Assembly (NCBI RefSeq): GCF_033473495.1
Contig: NC_088940.1
Coordinates: forward strand, 310,001-374,000
Length of the DNA: 64,000 nt
Origin: Cercospora beticola
Lineage: Eukaryota; Ascomycota; Dothideomycetes; Mycosphaerellales; Mycosphaerellaceae
Reading direction: 5' to 3'
Shown here: positions 1-12,608 of the stretch, in pieces
How the letters are laid out: each line of letters begins with the position of its first letter
Numbering within the stretch: position 1 is the first letter of the stretch
Made by a program: the position numbers and the translations under genes
Notes under the pieces: generated by a model
Told to the model about the DNA's origin: nothing
Database searches by the model: none
Seen by the model: the letters and a program-made list of their open reading frames with translations, nothing else

Positions 1-420
1 CGCCGAGGTCCGCAAAGAACACCGGCGCCACCGCATCCGAGATTGCCAAGATTGCTTTTCTTGCACAGCTTGACCGCACCTGTTCATGGTCTCGACTGCA
101 ACCGAGAAATCTGGGGTTTCAGTCCTTTGGTCGTACTGGTCAATCGAGAATCTGGAGTCGACGGTCATGATGATCAAGTCGAGCCATTTGCGGCAAGACT
201 TGATTTGTAGAGGCATTGGCCTCGCGATGACAGCGTGCAGATGTTCCTCGCGGCACCACGAGTCCTGGATGTCCAGTGCTATCGAGTGAGTCGGCATGAC
301 AGAGACTGCTGCAGCTTTTGAATTGCGTCTCGAACTGGTTTCGTCAAGGCCTGTGTGGTTCTGAACAAATGTCGAGCATGATCCGCATCTCGGCTCTGGC
401 GGCGCACCGCCTATCAGAAG
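1..420 (-). other. Open reading frame running off the left edge, unresolved
   Basis: On the minus strand one frame has no stop from 420 to the left edge; its first ATG is at 297, giving 99 codons with no end in view. I recognise no domain. Other minus frames between 344 and 943 are also open for up to 199 codons, so a spliced gene could lie here, but I could not join the frames with convincing splice sites. Treat as a possible 5' part of a gene whose rest is outside the window. Confidence 0.25.
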
Positions 421-1271
421 TCAGTCTTGCCTGGATCAGTATGTGCTTCCGGCTACCTGTGAAAGTGCAATTGACCAAGAACATTGCGACTCCGGAGCGA
501 CAGTCGAGATGTCTTGAAAGATGTGCTTTCGGAGGATGGTGCCCACCCGGTGGCTGCACAGGTCGGACGAGGACAAGGTCACAAGCTTGCACTGAGAACT
601 GAAGCAACCAGTGTCTGCGACGTTGTTCAAGTACCCATATCTGCCGTGGACTTGGCCCTGTACTCGCTTTGAAAAGCAAGCGACAGAGCTTTATCGTGGT
701 ACCCATCATCTGTCGGAAGTCGCCTGAGGCAGAAAGTTTCTGGAGGAGAGTTGGAGAGTTATCATTTGCACCAGTACCGCCTGAGGCTGACGAACTTCCC
801 AGACTCGGGATTAGCAAGCCTCGCGCCGGTACCTGCACTGTATTGTAGGGCATCAATATTAGCCTTGAAGGAAAATCAAAACGAGGCCGCAGAGCTGCAC
901 GACATGAAGACGGAGAAAGCATGCCGAACGGCTTCGAAGGCAACTATGACCGTAATGAAGAGTGGAGGCAAGAACGTCTGTAACGATCTTGCGCTTAGAT
1001 GGTGAGGCAGGAGTCGAAGCGCCGACAAATGGCACTTTCTGAATTATGCAGCTTCACTTGCTCCACCGAACCCAATAGAGTTTGTGGTCAGCAGAATGCC
1101 CCACGCGTATTCGCTCGACCATAGAAAGTAACGGAATTTAATGTCTGCACTCCAGAAAATTCGAACGATCACATCTTCCAACACACAAACACTTTGCAAG
1201 CATCGCATGCACTTCCAGCGTAAGGCTATTCCAACCACTCGCGCATAAACCTTTTCCGGTGTATCGATACA
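421..1271. other. No supported gene; upstream region of the 1272 gene
   Basis: Several overlapping frames are open on both strands, none with a recognisable domain or a believable exon structure. The last 200 bases lead into the ATG at 1272 and probably hold its promoter and 5' leader. Confidence 0.3.
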
Positions 1272-1997
1272 ATGGCCAAGGATCTCAACGACTATCAGCC
1301 CGTTCCAGACTATTCTAAAGCCGGTCCGCACTGGGTCCAAGCTGCGTATGAACGGGATAGATTGCAGAAAAAGTTCGACGCACACCAGGAGCATCTTCAG
1401 AAAAAGCAGGCTTTGCAGTTGAGGAGGGAACAGTTCATGAGGGATGCTTGGGAGAAGAGGAATGGGCAGAGGCAGGAAAGGAGGGGCGCTGAAGACGCTG
1501 GCGAAGGCGAGGGTGCTTCCCGGCGTGAAGTGCCGGCTGGGGAGGTGAGGGTGAAGGTGGAGGATGAGAATGAGAACGAGACTGCGCAGTTGGTGCAAGA
1601 GGAGCGTTCGTGGCAGTATCGTGGCCAGAAGAGGGCACGTGAGGAGGAGGAGCATCGCGACGTCGCGAGCAATGTTGGTCTGCCACAGATTGCGCGAAGG
1701 AATGGTCCGTCTGCTTTGCCGCCTTACCCTGGCCCCAAGCCGATCTCATCCAACGAGGCTGAATCAGATCTCTCCTCACTGCGCCAACAGCAGCAGAACG
1801 GCGTACTTGGCGCTACGGTTCTCCCGCCTCCTCCGATGCGAGCGCCTTTACATTTTCCGCCGTCGCACTACACGGCGCTGAGGACTACCGCGAACCCACA
1901 TCAGCAATCGAGCAGCAGTCGACTTCATACATCACTGCCGGGACCTAATGCTTCTCGTCATCCCTTTCCTTCCGATGTGAAAGGTGACCGACGCTGA
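1272..1997 (+). CDS. Hypothetical charged, low-complexity protein (241 aa)
   Basis: This is an intronless frame starting at an ATG with A at -3 (ACAATGG). I do not recognise a family. The N-terminal ~80 residues are rich in K, R, E and Q (a motif like LQKKFDAHQEHLQKK) and could form a helix or coiled coil. The middle is acidic and basic, with a KR-rich patch (QKRAREEEE) that could be a nuclear localisation signal. The last 100 residues are Pro, Ser and Gln rich and probably disordered. No signal peptide or membrane segment is visible. It lies alone on the plus strand, upstream of ypt7 on the other strand. The composition fits a nuclear or RNA-associated protein, but that is a guess. The frame could also extend through an undetected intron. 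Confidence 0.6.
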   Translation: MAKDLNDYQPVPDYSKAGPHWVQAAYERDRLQKKFDAHQEHLQKKQALQLRREQFMRDAWEKRNGQRQERRGAEDAGEGEGASRREVPAGEVRVKVEDENENETAQLVQEERSWQYRGQKRAREEEEHRDVASNVGLPQIARRNGPSALPPYPGPKPISSNEAESDLSSLRQQQQNGVLGATVLPPPPMRAPLHFPPSHYTALRTTANPHQQSSSSRLHTSLPGPNASRHPFPSDVKGDRR

Positions 1998-3260
1998 AGC
2001 GTATCAGACCTCTGGGGAGCGAGAATGCATTTTATGGCCAATCTTAGTGGGTGGGTACCATGCGCATCCCACTAGGCTCAATCATTGAGCTCGTCCCGAT
2101 GCGAGAAGTTGTTGTTAGCTCCTTGTAGCGGAAGGGTACTGAATTGGTTGGAGGGTATTCAGTGAGGCTACGTTCGCAGCTTGCTCTTGTCCTCACCACA
2201 TAACCGTAGTATAGCAAGCTTCACTTCCACATTGCTGCCGAGATACCAGATTTCACGTGTAGAGTAGGTCGAAGTGCACTTTGGAACCTTTACGATATCG
2301 ACTTCGACGAACTTCTGCTCTTCGAATTTCTTCATGTGCTTCGTCAACCAACGCGCGGCATCCTCAGTTCAGATAGCTCAGACCAAGATTCATATTCACT
2401 CCTTTGCAGCGGACTGACAACGATCGTGCTTGGTCTAGCGGGTCTGCTCATAAGTCATTTCCGGAAAATGCTGGCGCAATCAAGGGCCGGAGGTCACCGC
2501 CGACAAACAACATTCTGTTATGTCGCACGCTGCCGTCGACCCTGAGGCTCAGGATCCAGTACGATTGTTTTGCTTCTCTTTTGCCACTTTTATCCTCCGT
2601 GGTCTTCGAGCAGTACCTGTCTCTTTTCCCTTTTCGTTGTGCCTTGAGGTCCCTGGCTCTGCCCAAAGATCAGTGATTTGTATCTCTCGGACCAGGCTTA
2701 ATCTTGATGGTGCTGACGCATCTTTGCAATGAGCGTGCTTGATCTAACGGTCTGGCCGTAATTCGCTTAGCTGGAGCGCCGGCACAATATCTGAAGAGAA
2801 CATTGAGGCTCAAACTGAGATGTATTTGTTTGGCTTGGCTTTCTCCGTTGAGATCGAGGATCCAGTGCGATTGTTTTGTTGTTCTATGATAAGACTGGAT
2901 GAGATTCGCTCACGAATAAGCACAGATACGATGTGCCTCTCCCGGGCAGGCCGTTTGATGAATCTGCGGAATCACTGATGTAAGTTCTCGTACTCATAAA
3001 ATGCATTCCCATTCTGTATTCACGTATGCTTCATCTGTCTCTTCAGTATCTTCGCGCGTGATGTACAATGAAATCCTCCAATTGCTTCTTCCTCCCCACA
3101 CGCATCTCAAGCATATCGCAGGACACAACAAAGCTCGCTTCCGTAAACTCCCATTTCCCATGCAGTAGGCACCAAGACCAGGGTATGATGATGATTGATA
3201 GATCGATAGCAAGACAGGCACAAGACCGCCCCAAATCACTGACACGAATGCAGCAGAACT
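1998..3260. other. Intergenic, holds a diverged ~300 bp direct duplication
   Basis: No gene is supported here. Two stretches about 305 bases apart resemble each other (see the repeat entry). The remainder shows only short frames with no coding character. The right end is the 3' flank of ypt7. Confidence 0.5.
2409..2890. repeat. Diverged direct duplication, unit ~305 bp
   Basis: The first unit carries CGTGCTTGGTCTAGCGG near 2425 and GGATCCAGTACGATTGTTTTG near 2551. The second carries CGTGCTTGATCTAACGG near 2734 and GGATCCAGTGCGATTGTTTTG near 2858. The anchors keep the same order and nearly the same spacing (offsets of about 309 and 305). The differences are mostly C/T and G/A, as expected from age or RIP. 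No terminal repeat or coding frame identifies it as a known transposon. Confidence 0.5.
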
Positions 3261-5403
<2,143 letters not shown>

Positions 5404-6054
5404 TTACTCCGCATTCGGATCATACTTCCCATCGCTGGGGCAGTTCTCCCAAGGCATGCCCTTGTCGCAGCAGGTAGCCCCAGCCACGCCTGCTGTGCGG
5501 CATTGATCGGCGAAAGATGCAAGCTGACTCGTGCCAATGTTCTCACACTGTTCTCTGTGTGAGCGACTACAGTACGACGTGGCCTGTTCGGCTCAAGACG
5601 TGGATCACTCACCCATGGTACGGGGTTGCCGTCCGAGTTCTTTTCATCTGTGAATGTTCCTGAGAAGGAAGGGCAGAGATCTTTGGTTGGACCGTCCGCG
5701 GCAGGTCCTGACAGTACTGGTACGCACAAGCAGGGAATGTCAGCTTCTTGATCAACCAAACCCAGAAGAGAGTCGACGCCAATCTTACTGTAGCATTGGC
5801 AGAATGATGTGGGTGCGACATCGTCATTCTTGTCGTGCTTTTTGCCGCCCTTGCCAGAATCTCCGTTGCCCGAACCACCGTCTCCTGAGCCACTTCCTCC
5901 AGAACCACTAACGTCGGCGCCACTGTCTTCGAAGCCACTGTTGGATGGATAGCCCAAAGCGAATGGACTGTTGCCGGGTCAGTCACAGTCACTGGAACGC
6001 CGGGCGACTGAGAGCGTACAGAACGAAAGCGAGGGCAAGAACGCAAAATTGCAT
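5404..6054 (-). CDS. Small secreted Gly/Ser-rich, Cys-containing protein (177 aa)
   Basis: Exons are 6054-6020, 5967-5613 and 5547-5404, with introns of 52 bases (CTGAC branch) and 65 bases (GTGAGT...CAG); lengths sum to 178 codons. The first exon encodes a signal peptide (MQFCVLALAFVL, continued after the intron by PFALG). A linker of repeated GSG/GDG units (about residues 25-55) precedes a C-terminal domain with about ten cysteines, including a CQC, a CLC and a TCC motif. I do not recognise the family. It resembles fungal small secreted proteins and could act in the wall or at a host surface, which is inference. It sits next to the stand-alone adenylation gene on the same strand, 640 bases away, with nothing to tie the two functionally. 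Confidence 0.8.
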
Positions 6055-6694
6055 CTTGAAGGAGTGTATGAGTGAGGAATGAATGCTTGAGTAATGAGTG
6101 ACTGGAAAGTTGAATGCTTGAGCGTCCGACCAAATGTACGGAAGACGACAGATTCTTTATATCTCGCTTCTTGCCCGAGCAACGCTGTGTCTCGCCATGG
6201 GCGGCTGTTTCGATGTCTGGATGATTATCACCAGCATTACTTTAGTCTGGTTGGGATCTCCGGCCGAATGCAGTATTACGCCAACAGGGACATACTCCTC
6301 TAGTCGGACTTCGGGACCAGCTATTTTGCTCGTATCTGTCGCTTTGCTTTGCACTGTGTCGAGTTCAGCCTTGCTGCCTAAGGCATCACCGGATCGCCTT
6401 GGCGTCTCTAGCAACCCTCGTGTCTCCTTCTCTGTTCTGCCCATCCACCTACACAAGTCTGGCACACCGGGATGTATTCCATCTCGTCTCATCTCCACCC
6501 TGGTAGCAACTATTATGAAACCACAACTGCTGTCGGAAGGATGACTGGCACCTTGACATGGGCAAGACAAGTGACACAGACGCATAGCGCATTGTGAGGC
6601 ACTAACGTTGGCAGGCACCATGAAGATTTATCATCAGAATACGTCCTCATCAGCTGGAATACGTCCTCATCAGCTGGAATGAATGGCAGTTGGG
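6055..6694. other. Intergenic with a 20 bp tandem duplication
   Basis: This lies between the secreted-protein start and the 3' end of the adenylation gene. It contains the promoter side of the secreted-protein gene and, near 6637-6680, a short tandem repeat described separately. No gene is supported. Confidence 0.4.
6637..6680. repeat. 20 bp tandem duplication in the 3' flank of the A-only gene
   Basis: The unit GAATACGTCCTCATCAGCTG occurs twice exactly (6637-6656 and 6657-6676) and begins a third time (GAAT). It starts 15-58 bases past the stop of the adenylation gene and so is likely in its 3' UTR. An exact repeat indicates a recent duplication. Confidence 0.9.
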
Positions 6695-8494
6695 CTAAAG
6701 AGCGTCTTCGGAAACGACACGATACATGGTCCACTGCTCATGCGATAGCTCTCCCATCATGGTTCGCAGTCTTGCTCGATCAGTCTTGTGCGAGATAGTC
6801 AACGGCCTCGCAGCCAACGGGAACCACCACATTGGCACCATCTGAGGGGCCAGATTACCCTCCTCAATGAGGTTGAGCATGGTCTCCCCCAGCACCTCCT
6901 TACTCACCGCTGCATCTTCCCAAGATATGAGCGTAAGTGGACTGTCGCTCACGCTGGGCTCCCGCGCATGGCCACAGACAAATCCGACGATGGTCTGAGT
7001 CGACGGCTCGAACTCGGCAAAGCAGTCACCTCGCCCTTGGAGCAAGCCCGCCTGCTCGATGTGATAATCAATCTCTCCCAGCTCGATTCGCTCGCCACGT
7101 ATAGTCATCTGCCCGTCCTGGCGGCCGAGGAAGGTGACAGTCCCATCGGATTCCTTGCGGGCCAGGTCACCAGTACGATAGTATCGTGTGTCCGAAGAGG
7201 GCTTTTTCCACGCCACGTTCGCCAGGAATGAGCGTTCTGTCTGGTCCGGCCGGTTGATGTATCGACTTGCAAGCGCACGACTCTCTACGACAAGCTCGCC
7301 AGCCTCACCATCCTCGCGTAGGACGTCCACGTCTTCCGGATCTGTGATCCATAGCCGACATACGCGATAGAGGCTGGAGCCAATATTCTGCGGCTCATCG
7401 TGGCTCTGGAGGGGTGGGGTGATGGATTGCAAGATCGTGCCTTCAGTACATCCCCACATCTGTCGCAGTTGCGACTTTCGTGAAACAGACCAAAGTTTCA
7501 CAGCCCTGCGATCCAGCGGCTCACCCATAACGCTGAGCATTCGCATAGTGGGGACCGAATCGACCTTGATCGATCTCAGCATCGTTGGCGACAACGTGAA
7601 ATGCGTGATCTTGAACCGGTTCAGATTCTCCTCCAGCTCTCCGGGCTCCGGCATGACGAGATCTCTCTTGCTCATAATGCAAAGCGCTGCTCCGGTACCG
7701 AAGCTCAATGCGATTTCCATCATTGCAACATCGAACACGTACGGTGCAACGTGTGCGATTCGAGAAGATGCCTGGACTTCCAACGGTGCTACCATGGCTT
7801 TGCACATGGTGATTATCGCAGCGTGGCTTTGAACAATCCCTTTCGGAACACCGGTGGAGCCCGATGTAAACGCAATGTATGCATCGGCTTGAGGCTGCGC
7901 CGAAGATATGCTGGCATTGCTGGGCAAAGGGCCAGCATGGGTGCCTGTCGGTCCACGTCCTTCTTGACCACCCGCTTTCAGATCACTCAAGTCGATTACA
8001 GAGTATTCCTGCCTGAAATCCTCGAGCATGCTTTCTCTCTTATCCGACACAACAAGCTCCACATTCGACTCGTGAAAGATGGTCATCTGCCGAGCGGGAG
8101 GATGGTGAAGGTCTACTGGCACCACAGCTGCTCCGATATCCATGATTGCGAGAATTGCCATGACGGCTCGCGCAGAGAGTGGAAGCAAGATGCCAACTCG
8201 GGCGCCGCTTGCTACTCCATGGTTTTGGAGATAAATCTGGAGACTGAGCATCTCCTCCTGCAGCTGCGAATAGGTCCATTGGCCTTCGTAGCTGTCAATT
8301 GCAAGAGCATCTGGTGTAAGCCCAACCTGCCTCTCCAGCAGTCCCGGAAGTGTTTCGGAAACCAACTCGAGACCCGTCTTGTCCACATGGTATGGACTTA
8401 GATTAATGCTGCAATGTTCAATTTTCTTCTCGAGCTGGCTTGGATCGATTTGGTCTCGTTGTAGGCCTGGCTCGCAGTCCATCAAAGGCGCCAT
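6695..8494 (-). CDS. Stand-alone NRPS-type adenylation enzyme without carrier domain
   Basis: This 599-residue ANL-superfamily enzyme should activate a carboxylic or amino acid as the acyl-AMP. Visible motifs are the P-loop FTSGSTGVPKG (about 209-219), WGCTEGT (A5-like), YRTGDL (A7), the hinge GRQDGQMTIRGERIELGEID (A8) and a C-terminal HKTDR with the A10 lysine near residue 575. The N-terminal ~45 residues are extra. No LGGDS carrier motif follows, and none is visible in the 600 bases downstream, so it is an A-only protein rather than A-T-reductase. FD at the A4 position gives the Asp that binds an alpha-amino group, so an amino acid substrate is likely. It is transcribed in the same direction as the MFS gene upstream (356 bases away). 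It may load a separate carrier in trans, or make a free adenylate for amide formation; the sequence does not decide. Confidence 0.9.
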   Translation of the reverse strand: MAPLMDCEPGLQRDQIDPSQLEKKIEHCSINLSPYHVDKTGLELVSETLPGLLERQVGLTPDALAIDSYEGQWTYSQLQEEMLSLQIYLQNHGVASGARVGILLPLSARAVMAILAIMDIGAAVVPVDLHHPPARQMTIFHESNVELVVSDKRESMLEDFRQEYSVIDLSDLKAGGQEGRGPTGTHAGPLPSNASISSAQPQADAYIAFTSGSTGVPKGIVQSHAAIITMCKAMVAPLEVQASSRIAHVAPYVFDVAMMEIALSFGTGAALCIMSKRDLVMPEPGELEENLNRFKITHFTLSPTMLRSIKVDSVPTMRMLSVMGEPLDRRAVKLWSVSRKSQLRQMWGCTEGTILQSITPPLQSHDEPQNIGSSLYRVCRLWITDPEDVDVLREDGEAGELVVESRALASRYINRPDQTERSFLANVAWKKPSSDTRYYRTGDLARKESDGTVTFLGRQDGQMTIRGERIELGEIDYHIEQAGLLQGRGDCFAEFEPSTQTIVGFVCGHAREPSVSDSPLTLISWEDAAVSKEVLGETMLNLIEEGNLAPQMVPMWWFPLAARPLTISHKTDRARLRTMMGELSHEQWTMYRVVSEDAL

Positions 8495-8850
8495 GTTGAT
8501 CGAGTTCCCGCTCTTCTTGCCGATTCAACGATTGCGAGGCTTGCCTTTGGCTGTGGTTTTGGAACCTTTGCGCTGCGACTCTTTCACCTTGGAGGCGTTG
8601 AAACCCCCCCTTCGACCACAGATGGATATCTTATATTGCAGCAACTGGAGTTGAGCTGCTGTGTCTCGTCACTGCAGAACATCTCCGATGTACAGATGTT
8701 GTTGTGTGGTTCGCGAAGGGACGGCCAAGATCTGCATCTGCCAAACGTCCCGGTCTCGCAAGCGTGACCATTACCATATGTCTTCACGACGCAGCACGAG
8801 TTGAGCCGCCACCTACGACACATACGCAGGGAATGCTCGTTGCCACTCTT
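8495..8850. other. Intergenic, promoter side of the A-only gene
   Basis: A 356-base gap between the MFS stop (8851) and the adenylation ATG (8494), both on the minus strand. It contains the run CCCCCCC at about 8606. It should hold the terminator of the first gene and the promoter of the second. No open frame of note. Confidence 0.4.
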
Positions 8851-10391
8851 TCAGACGTCTGTTGTTTGTATACCGGTACTACTGAAACTGCCGTTACCTG
8901 ACGGAGCATCTCTTGTCCTTCCTGGCCTGGTACCGAACGACAACGTGCCGCCAACGAACACAATGACTGGCAATGACGCGACCAAACTCAACAAGGCCAA
9001 TGACAGACTCAACACAGACCAGTCAGCAGCATCCTGAACGAAACCTCCCCATAGAGGACCCACTGCCAGTCCAAGGGTATACGATGCCCACCACAATGCC
9101 TCCGCTTGAGCAAACGCCCCATTGTGTCCCCATATGCCCGGCGTGCGCTCAGCCATCTCGCTCACGACATGGCTGACTTCGGCGCTGAAGACACAAATGG
9201 TCGAGCCAAGCAATGCTCCCAGCAGCAACAGCAGAGCCACCAACAGTACTTTGTCTGAAATGTCGTTCGTCTGAACAAATTGTAATGACGCAAGTACCGG
9301 CGTAGAAAGCAGGAATGCTACGAAGAGCACGAGCTTTGCGCCAAACCTGTCTGCAAGCATGCCGATCGCCGGACTGGCAAATGATGGGAGGCAAAAGGCC
9401 AGATACAGCAGACCCGCAGCCGTTGATTTCCACCCAAAGACTTTGCCAACGTGGATGGTGAGCGATGCATCGAAGGAAGTCAGAATTGTTGCCTGCGCGA
9501 ATGCCCCCAACAACGCGCAGACCATTCGCGGCGAACGAAAGAGCTGCAGCGCCGCGAAGCGATGTGCTGGCGAGGAGTGCCTTCCTGGAACGATGGCCTT
9601 TGGCGATTCGATAAGGAACATTCGCAGCAGCAGGTCCACCACAGAAACGCCAAAGACAGTACCCCATACTGCATAATGTCCCGCGTGTTCGTAGATCAGT
9701 CCGCCGAGCACAGGGCCCAAGAAGATGCCCAGGGAGAGGCTCAGTCCTGTAAACCCTAACGACTGAGCCACTTTTTCTCTCGCAACTTGATCGATGATGA
9801 GCGCGAGGCTCGTGGCCCATACGACCGCAGATGCTATTCCGAACATAACGAGACCAGAGATCCAGAGCGCGATGTGCTGACCGGCAGTAACGAGTGCGAT
9901 GCCGACCCATTGAAAGAAAATCGCTGCCACGAACAGTGGCTTCCTTCGGCTGCAGTGATCTCCCATCCAACCGGCGAACGCTGTGCCAGAATGTCAACTG
10001 CTCAACGTTCTACCACGTACTGATGGCATTGCGGACTTACGACTAGCCAGCACTGTTGCTCCTGCTGTGACTGCTGGCAATATTGCGACCCATTTCTGCA
10101 CTTTTGTTGGCTAGACGTTAGTAAAGCGTCTTGTTGCAGCGGAAGGCCAGTATCACGAACCTTGGTCTTGTGGGGCTCCAGCCTTTTCTGGAAGCGCAAA
10201 AGGAATGACTGGTGGCAGCACTGCATATGTGAAAACATCCTGCATGGGTTATGTCAGCTCATTTGTCGTCTCCTGCATCGAGAAGGCGGATGACTAACAC
10301 TAAAGCTTGCTACACAGCAGCAGAGTAGGATGTATAACGTTGATGCTCGAAAGCTCGAAGGGCTCTGATGCTTCTCGTCCATGAAGCTCAT
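8851..10391 (-). CDS. MFS drug/metabolite exporter (453 aa)
   Basis: Four exons (10391-10299, 10239-10161, 10100-10041, 9980-8851) splice to 454 codons. The third junction restores the MFS signature: ASPFAGWMGD then RRKPL, the loop between helices 2 and 3. About twelve hydrophobic segments follow, with a proline-rich helix 5 stretch (LGIFLGPVLGGLIYE). This resembles the DHA1 / vesicular-amine-like H+ antiporters of fungi. The C-terminal 35 residues are polar. It lies between the A-only enzyme and the PsiD-like gene and is divergent from the latter, so it is a likely exporter or intermediate carrier of the cluster. The acceptor of intron 2 (AAAAG) is weaker than the others, but it is the one that keeps the frame and the hydrophobic helix. 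Confidence 0.88.
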
Positions 10392-11201
10392 ATTGGCGTG
10401 TAAGTCTGTTGACGCTTATGTTGAGCCACTTCTTGATATTGGACTACCTGGAAGCAGCACACAATGGTATTAGCACCACAAGCGCGTCTACATCATGGCA
10501 TGACCTCATCTTAGAGACGCATCATAATTTGACGGTGACGACACGGCATACAATCAACTTCTGCAGCGAGTATGATGATGTGAGCATGCATCGGCGACGT
10601 GCTGGGCTATCGTGTTGCTCGCACCCTGTGATCGAGTCGCATCTCGGGGTCCATTGCGGCTCCGCAAGGATTGAGCCTCAATGACGATGCGATCAACGCC
10701 ATGCGTGTCTGGAATTGCTCTAACGATGTATGATATTCGATGTTCTGAGTGTAAGATGAAGGGTGACGTTGGACTCTCGGACATGCAGCTGGCCCTGCGC
10801 CTACCACGAATGGCATCTCACGATCTATTCTGCGATGGAAAACTTCTGGATCGACATTCAATGCGAGATCGAGGGTGGCAGGGCCTTTGATTGTGCAACA
10901 GTGCAGGACGGTACGTTGCTGTCGCAATGGTCTCAGACATTGCAGCTCAGAGACATCGTTCGGGGAAGCAGCGGGCTCATGCTGATCCTCAACGTGAAGC
11001 GGGTACTTCCGATACGCCGTGACGTTGCTCGTTTTTCCTCTTCTGGACAGTGCTTGGAAGTGAGCAATTTGTGATATCTACGTTCATGCTGCTGCGAATC
11101 CTGAGCGGGAGGTTGTTGTCGCAATTCTCTTGTTTGCTTCGATTTGGTTGCATTTCAGCCTCCGAAACTTTCTCGCTGGTTTAACGCTCACTGTTGCAGA
11201 C
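10392..11201. promoter_or_regulatory. Divergent promoter region, MFS / PsiD-like decarboxylase
   Basis: The MFS gene starts at 10391 on the minus strand and the decarboxylase near 11202 on the plus strand, so 810 bases serve both. No long coding frame with a domain is present. I could not pick out a shared operator by eye. Confidence 0.45.
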
Positions 11202-12608
11202 ATGTCTTCGTGGCTGTGTACTCCATTGATTAGCATCAAGTTTGCCTTGAAGTCAAGGTGTAAACGCAAACAGGCATTGAAAGTTAGGGAGACTCGATTC
11301 GATGAGTAAGAACTTCCATTTCACGAACTGGTATTCCCAGCAGCATACTGACGAATCCACTGTAGTAGTAGCGCCTTATCTATCAACGAGAAGGATACGG
11401 ACGATGATGACGAAGACCATCATGACACCCATCAGCTTCACCCTGCCGTCGCGGACTTCAAGAACTTCATCGAAAGCCGGCCCCGCTTACACATGCATTT
11501 CCGTCAAATGTGGCAAGAGACTCTGAAGCCCGACGTCGAAGGTCATGTCAATGTTCGCGATTATGATCATATGCTGGAACTCCTCAGTCGGTACATTCAA
11601 CAACCTCCGCCTTGGTCGCCGGCAAGCTGGAAGATGGGATCCAGTGGCCTGCCGTTCAACGACATGTTCTACTACGCTGTTCTGACTCCTTCTGGATATG
11701 CGGCATTCACGGATGCTGAAGTTGCGAGACAAGTCAAGAAGTTGCTGATGGTGTGGTATCATTACTTGAGAAATGAGAAGAGTCGAGTTGGGCTGCACAC
11801 TTGGTTGGCAAAGGAGAATGGGTGTCTCGGGGAGTTGGTGAGGAGTGCGAATGAGGCGGTGGGGACGAATTTGAAGTTTGAGGAGATGTTTGAATGTGAT
11901 GCGGAGAAGGAGTTCTATGGATTTGGGAGCTGGGATGCGTTCTTCATAAGACGATTCAGAGATGGGTTGAGGCCAGTTTGTCAAGAGAAGGATGCGATTG
12001 TGAATGCCTGCGAGAGTATGCCACTGAGTTTGGTAAGAGGGGTGAAGTTGCAAGATGAGTTCTGGATGAAGGGCTCTGTGTACTCTTTGGTGGACATGTT
12101 TGACGATCGAAACTTGGCAATGGAGTTTGAAGGAGGGACAGTCTATCAGGGGTTCCTGAGCCAGTACTCGTACCATCGCTGGCATGCGCCTGTGCAAGGA
12201 GTCGTTCGGCACTGCTACCGGATCGATGGAACGTACTTTGCTGTGCCGAGATTCGCGGAGGAGTACTGCCTTGTGGAGACTGGACATCTGGAAGTGGAGC
12301 GTTGTATGGCTTCGATGTCGTGCCTCTCTTCGCGAGCTGTAATTGTTATCGAAGCTGACGACCCTGCCATTGGCACTGTGGCATTCATCGCAGTGGGGCT
12401 GCATGAGGTCAGCACCACCGAACTCACGATCAAGAAGGGGCAGAGGGTAAAGAGAGGACAGGAAATGGGCATGTTCCATTATGGCGGGAGCACGCATTGT
12501 CTGGTCTTCCAAAAGGACATCGTGGTCGACGGCTTCCCGATGGACACTAAAGTCAATGTGCCGGTCAATGGACCCTTGGCCAGGATCAAATCGAGATCAG
12601 TCGCCTAG
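11202..12608 (+). CDS. PsiD-type amino acid decarboxylase (phosphatidylserine decarboxylase fold)
   Basis: The family self-cleaves at a Ser to make a pyruvoyl cofactor. Usual members decarboxylate phosphatidylserine; the soluble fungal PsiD branch decarboxylates aromatic amino acids. This protein has PsiD-like features: no membrane anchor, a segment ADFKNFIESRPRL, YGFGSWDAFFIRRFR, the YHRWHAPV histidine motif, and FHYGGSTHC near the C-terminus in place of LGST, giving the Ser for cleavage. Coding is certain from 11366 (acceptor CTGTAG) to 12608. The start is not: an ATG at 11202 with donor after 11257 keeps the frame through a 108-base intron, but this donor is ordinary. Without that exon the protein has 414 codons. 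A decarboxylase beside NRPS-type enzymes suggests that an amine (tryptamine-like or other) is a building block; the substrate is not readable from sequence. Confidence 0.88.

Noticed and set aside
344..943. 199-codon minus-strand frame at the left edge
   Set aside because: No domain, and overlapping frames of similar length in two other phases; coding is not established.
6400..6694. Carrier domain in a 3' exon of the A-only gene
   Set aside because: No LGGDS-like motif in any minus-strand frame between the stop and 6055.
7601..8401. 266-codon plus-strand frame
   Set aside because: It lies antisense to the adenylation gene, whose motifs are unmistakable; the antisense frame has no domain.
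11487..12512. 341-codon minus-strand frame
   Set aside because: It is antisense to the PsiD-like gene and reads as a low-complexity shadow rich in His, Leu and Arg.
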